Source: an alpha proteobacterium HIMB114 (lineage in GTDB: Bacteria; Pseudomonadota; Alphaproteobacteria; Pelagibacterales; Pelagibacteraceae). Taken from it: a stretch of DNA of 64,000 nt. The DNA is taken from NCBI GenBank assembly GCA_000163555.2, contig ADAC02000001.1:868001-932000 (forward strand), given 5' to 3'. The notes beneath the pieces were generated by a model. That model did no database searches, was not told the origin of the DNA, and saw nothing but the letters and a program-made list of their open reading frames with translations. Position 1 is the stretch's first letter, and the number at the start of each line of letters is the position of its first letter. This document shows, in pieces, positions 62,372 through 64,000 of the stretch. The translations under genes were made by a program, and so were the position numbers.

Positions 62372-63361
62372 TTAAAGCTTCTTTGCTTCTTTAACTAGTT
62401 TGTCGCCAACGCCACCTGTTCCACCAGTTCTCTTGATATAATCATCAATTACTGATGCAGATGCTTTTTTCAATGCGCTTAACTCTGAACTAGAAAGCTT
62501 AACAACTTTCATACCATTTTCTTTGGCAATTTTATAAGCCCCTGCCTCAATGTTGGCCATATCATCTCTGACCGCCTTTTCAGCGATTTTAGATGCAGAC
62601 TGTATTGCGCTCTTTTGCTTAGCGTTAAGTTTATTGTACCATTTTTGGTTCACTACAACCACAAACTCAATATCTCCGTGGTTTGTTACTGTAAGAGTAT
62701 CCATTACTTGGTAAAGTTTTCTAGATTTAACTCCAGATACTCCAGTCATTCCAGCATCAACTGTACCTCTTTGATAAGCTAAGTACTGTTCAGAACCAGA
62801 AATTAAAGCTGGCTTTCCTCCCAATGAAGAAACAAACGCTCCAAGAGTTTTACCAAAAACTCTGACCTTTTTATCTTTAAAGTCAGCTGGTGTTTTCATT
62901 GGTCCGCCATTTGAAAGCATTACTGCACTACCATATGCTTGATAATAAAGTGGCATAGCTCCAGTTTTTGAAATTGCCGGATCTAAGATTGATCTAATTT
63001 TAGAACCTTGTGCTGTAGCTTTTCTAACTTTTTTTTCTGAGTCGAATAAGAATGGTAGATAAAATACATCTACTTCAGGATTTGTTCCAGCAAAACGAGT
63101 GATAGATGCAACGCCTGCTTCAATTGCTCCTGATCCTACAGCTTGTGGCACTTCTTTATCTTTATAAAGTTGAGCTGAGTCATAAATTTCAACTTTAATG
63201 TCAGACCTTTTTTCAACTTCTTTTTTGAACACAAGTAGATTTTGACCTAAATGTGCTTTTAGTGGAAGTTGAAGAGTTATTCTCATTTTAGTCTCAGCAA
63301 AAGATGCTGTTGCAAATGAAGCTAAAATGATGGTTATAAATATTTTTTTTAATATTTTCAT
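62372..63361 (-). CDS. dctP: TRAP transporter substrate-binding protein DctP
   Basis: A 329-residue periplasmic binding protein with signal peptide (residues 1-22, ending ASFA). DctP features are ITLQLPLKAHLGQNLLVFKKEVEKRS near residue 27, the binding-site Arg region DFKDKKVRVFGKTLGAFVSSLGGKP near residue 157, and GTVDAGMTGVSG near residue 195. The start at 63361 (MKILKKIFIT) has GGGGGAG 7 bases upstream; a longer frame from 63415 would put an extra segment before the signal peptide. It leads the dctP-dctQ-dctM-lyase operon. Confidence 0.93.
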   Translation of the reverse strand: MKILKKIFITIILASFATASFAETKMRITLQLPLKAHLGQNLLVFKKEVEKRSDIKVEIYDSAQLYKDKEVPQAVGSGAIEAGVASITRFAGTNPEVDVFYLPFLFDSEKKVRKATAQGSKIRSILDPAISKTGAMPLYYQAYGSAVMLSNGGPMKTPADFKDKKVRVFGKTLGAFVSSLGGKPALISGSEQYLAYQRGTVDAGMTGVSGVKSRKLYQVMDTLTVTNHGDIEFVVVVNQKWYNKLNAKQKSAIQSASKIAEKAVRDDMANIEAGAYKIAKENGMKVVKLSSSELSALKKASASVIDDYIKRTGGTGGVGDKLVKEAKKL

Positions 63362-63529
63362 TATTTCTCCCCCTTTTTTTTTCTCTATTAAATCTCTTAA
63401 AAAACAAAAATTCAAGTAATTATCTTTTTTAATATGATCTATTTGTCATAACTAATTTTGAAGTTTACTAAGGTTTATTGCGGCAAATCAGCAATTTTAA
63501 GTATATAACAAACATTAAAACTTCGCTTT

Positions 63530-64000
63530 ATGAATTGGATAGTTGTTACAGTCATTGCTGCTTTTGTACAAAACCTCAGATTTACTTTACAAAAAAATAT
63601 TAACAAAAAAGTCTCTACCTTTGCTTCATCTTATGTAAGGTTTGCATTTGCATGTCCTTTTGCAATAGCTTTGTTTTTTATTTATTTTCAAGATACTACA
63701 ATTATTGCTCAAGCATTATCGAACGACAAATTCATTATCTATTTTATATCGGCATCAATATCACAAATAATTTTTACATTTATTATGCTGTACTTATTTC
63801 AATTCTCAAATTTTATAATTGGAACATCATTGAGTAAGACAGAAGTAATACAAATCGTAGCTTTAGAACTTGTATTATTTGGTGATACTTTAAGTTTTTT
63901 AGCAACAACTGGTGTAATAATTTCAACAATAGGAATTATTATTTTTTCAGTTAAAAATTTAAATCTTTTCATTAAAAATTTATTTTCAAAAACAACAATT
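63530..64000 (+). CDS. EamA/DMT-family transporter (C-terminus cut by window edge)
   Basis: The open frame from MNWIVVTVIAAFVQNLRFTL runs 157 codons to the window end. It shows four to five hydrophobic segments and a DMT-like pattern: an N-terminal half with RFTLQKNI, then LSKTEVIQIVALELVLFGDTLSFLATTGVIISTIGIIIF, which resembles the EamA segment just before the central loop. The substrate cannot be inferred. It is divergent from dctP with 168 bases between, in which no confident promoter was assigned. Confidence 0.75.
   Translation, partial: MNWIVVTVIAAFVQNLRFTLQKNINKKVSTFASSYVRFAFACPFAIALFFIYFQDTTIIAQALSNDKFIIYFISASISQIIFTFIMLYLFQFSNFIIGTSLSKTEVIQIVALELVLFGDTLSFLATTGVIISTIGIIIFSVKNLNLFIKNLFSKTTI

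Overview
The window is A+T-rich chromosome from a streamlined marine alphaproteobacterium, most likely Pelagibacterales (SAR11, 'Candidatus Pelagibacter'-like). This rests on strongly A/T-biased codons, gene spacings of a few bases or overlaps, a GcrA regulator, a class I lysyl-tRNA synthetase, the bolA-dnaJ-cobS-cobT neighbourhood, and many binding-protein-dependent transporters (TRAP, Tct, ABC). No rRNA, prophage, insertion sequence or CRISPR array is visible, and there is one tRNA. No gene-free stretch exceeds 300 bases; the longest are about 140-180 bases and hold promoters or the tRNA.

Regions 1-20.2 kb are mostly housekeeping: accA (cut by the left edge), a large secreted protein of unknown function, aroK-aroB, a CBS/CorC-type membrane protein, bolA, a J-domain protein, cobS-cobT without other cobalamin genes, a queuosine-precursor-type transporter, rpmB, a TSUP permease, pyrD, class I lysK, trkH, an ABC-2 permease with argD-argF, gcrA and a SET-domain protein.

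Region 20.2-40 kb is a phosphorus block. An iron-type alcohol dehydrogenase, a phosphonoacetaldehyde dehydrogenase (phnY) and phosphonoacetate hydrolase (phnA) form an operon divergent from a LysR regulator. It is followed by a phnDCEE phosphonate-type ABC transporter operon that also carries a DUF47 protein and a Pit phosphate permease. Neither C-P lyase nor PhnW is present, so the set reads as a hydrolytic route for 2-hydroxyethylphosphonate, phosphonoacetaldehyde or phosphonoacetate. Next come an arsenate reductase, an aquaglyceroporin and phoR behind a Pho-box-like sequence, converging on pstS-pstC-pstA-pstB-phoU-phoB, which has its own Pho box. The block couples phosphate scavenging, phosphonate use and arsenate detoxification.

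Region 40-47 kb is a patchwork: a DoxX protein with a 30-residue membrane peptide, a small ion channel, secreted MsrB, a two-domain glycosyltransferase of the arsenosugar-associated families, HupE/UreJ and DUF4198 proteins with abutting divergent start codons, a DUF3047 protein, a PhnY paralogue and tRNA-Arg(ACG).

Region 47-64 kb is organic-acid uptake and catabolism: an aminotransferase with a TAXI-type TRAP system; a cluster of rhamnonate-dehydratase-like enolase-superfamily enzyme, PdxA-like dehydrogenase, TctCBA transporter, GguC/AraD1 FAH-fold protein and 2-ketoglutarate-semialdehyde dehydrogenase that fits a sugar-acid to 2-oxoglutarate pathway; then DctPQM with an isocitrate-lyase/PEP-mutase-superfamily enzyme; and a truncated DMT transporter at the right edge.

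A recurrent structural theme is that all five solute-binding-protein genes (phnD, pstS, the TAXI gene, tctC, dctP) are followed within 12-32 bases by a strong RNA hairpin before their permease genes. In tctCBA the hairpin lies inside the first codons of tctB. Three proteins of 30-49 residues are also described.
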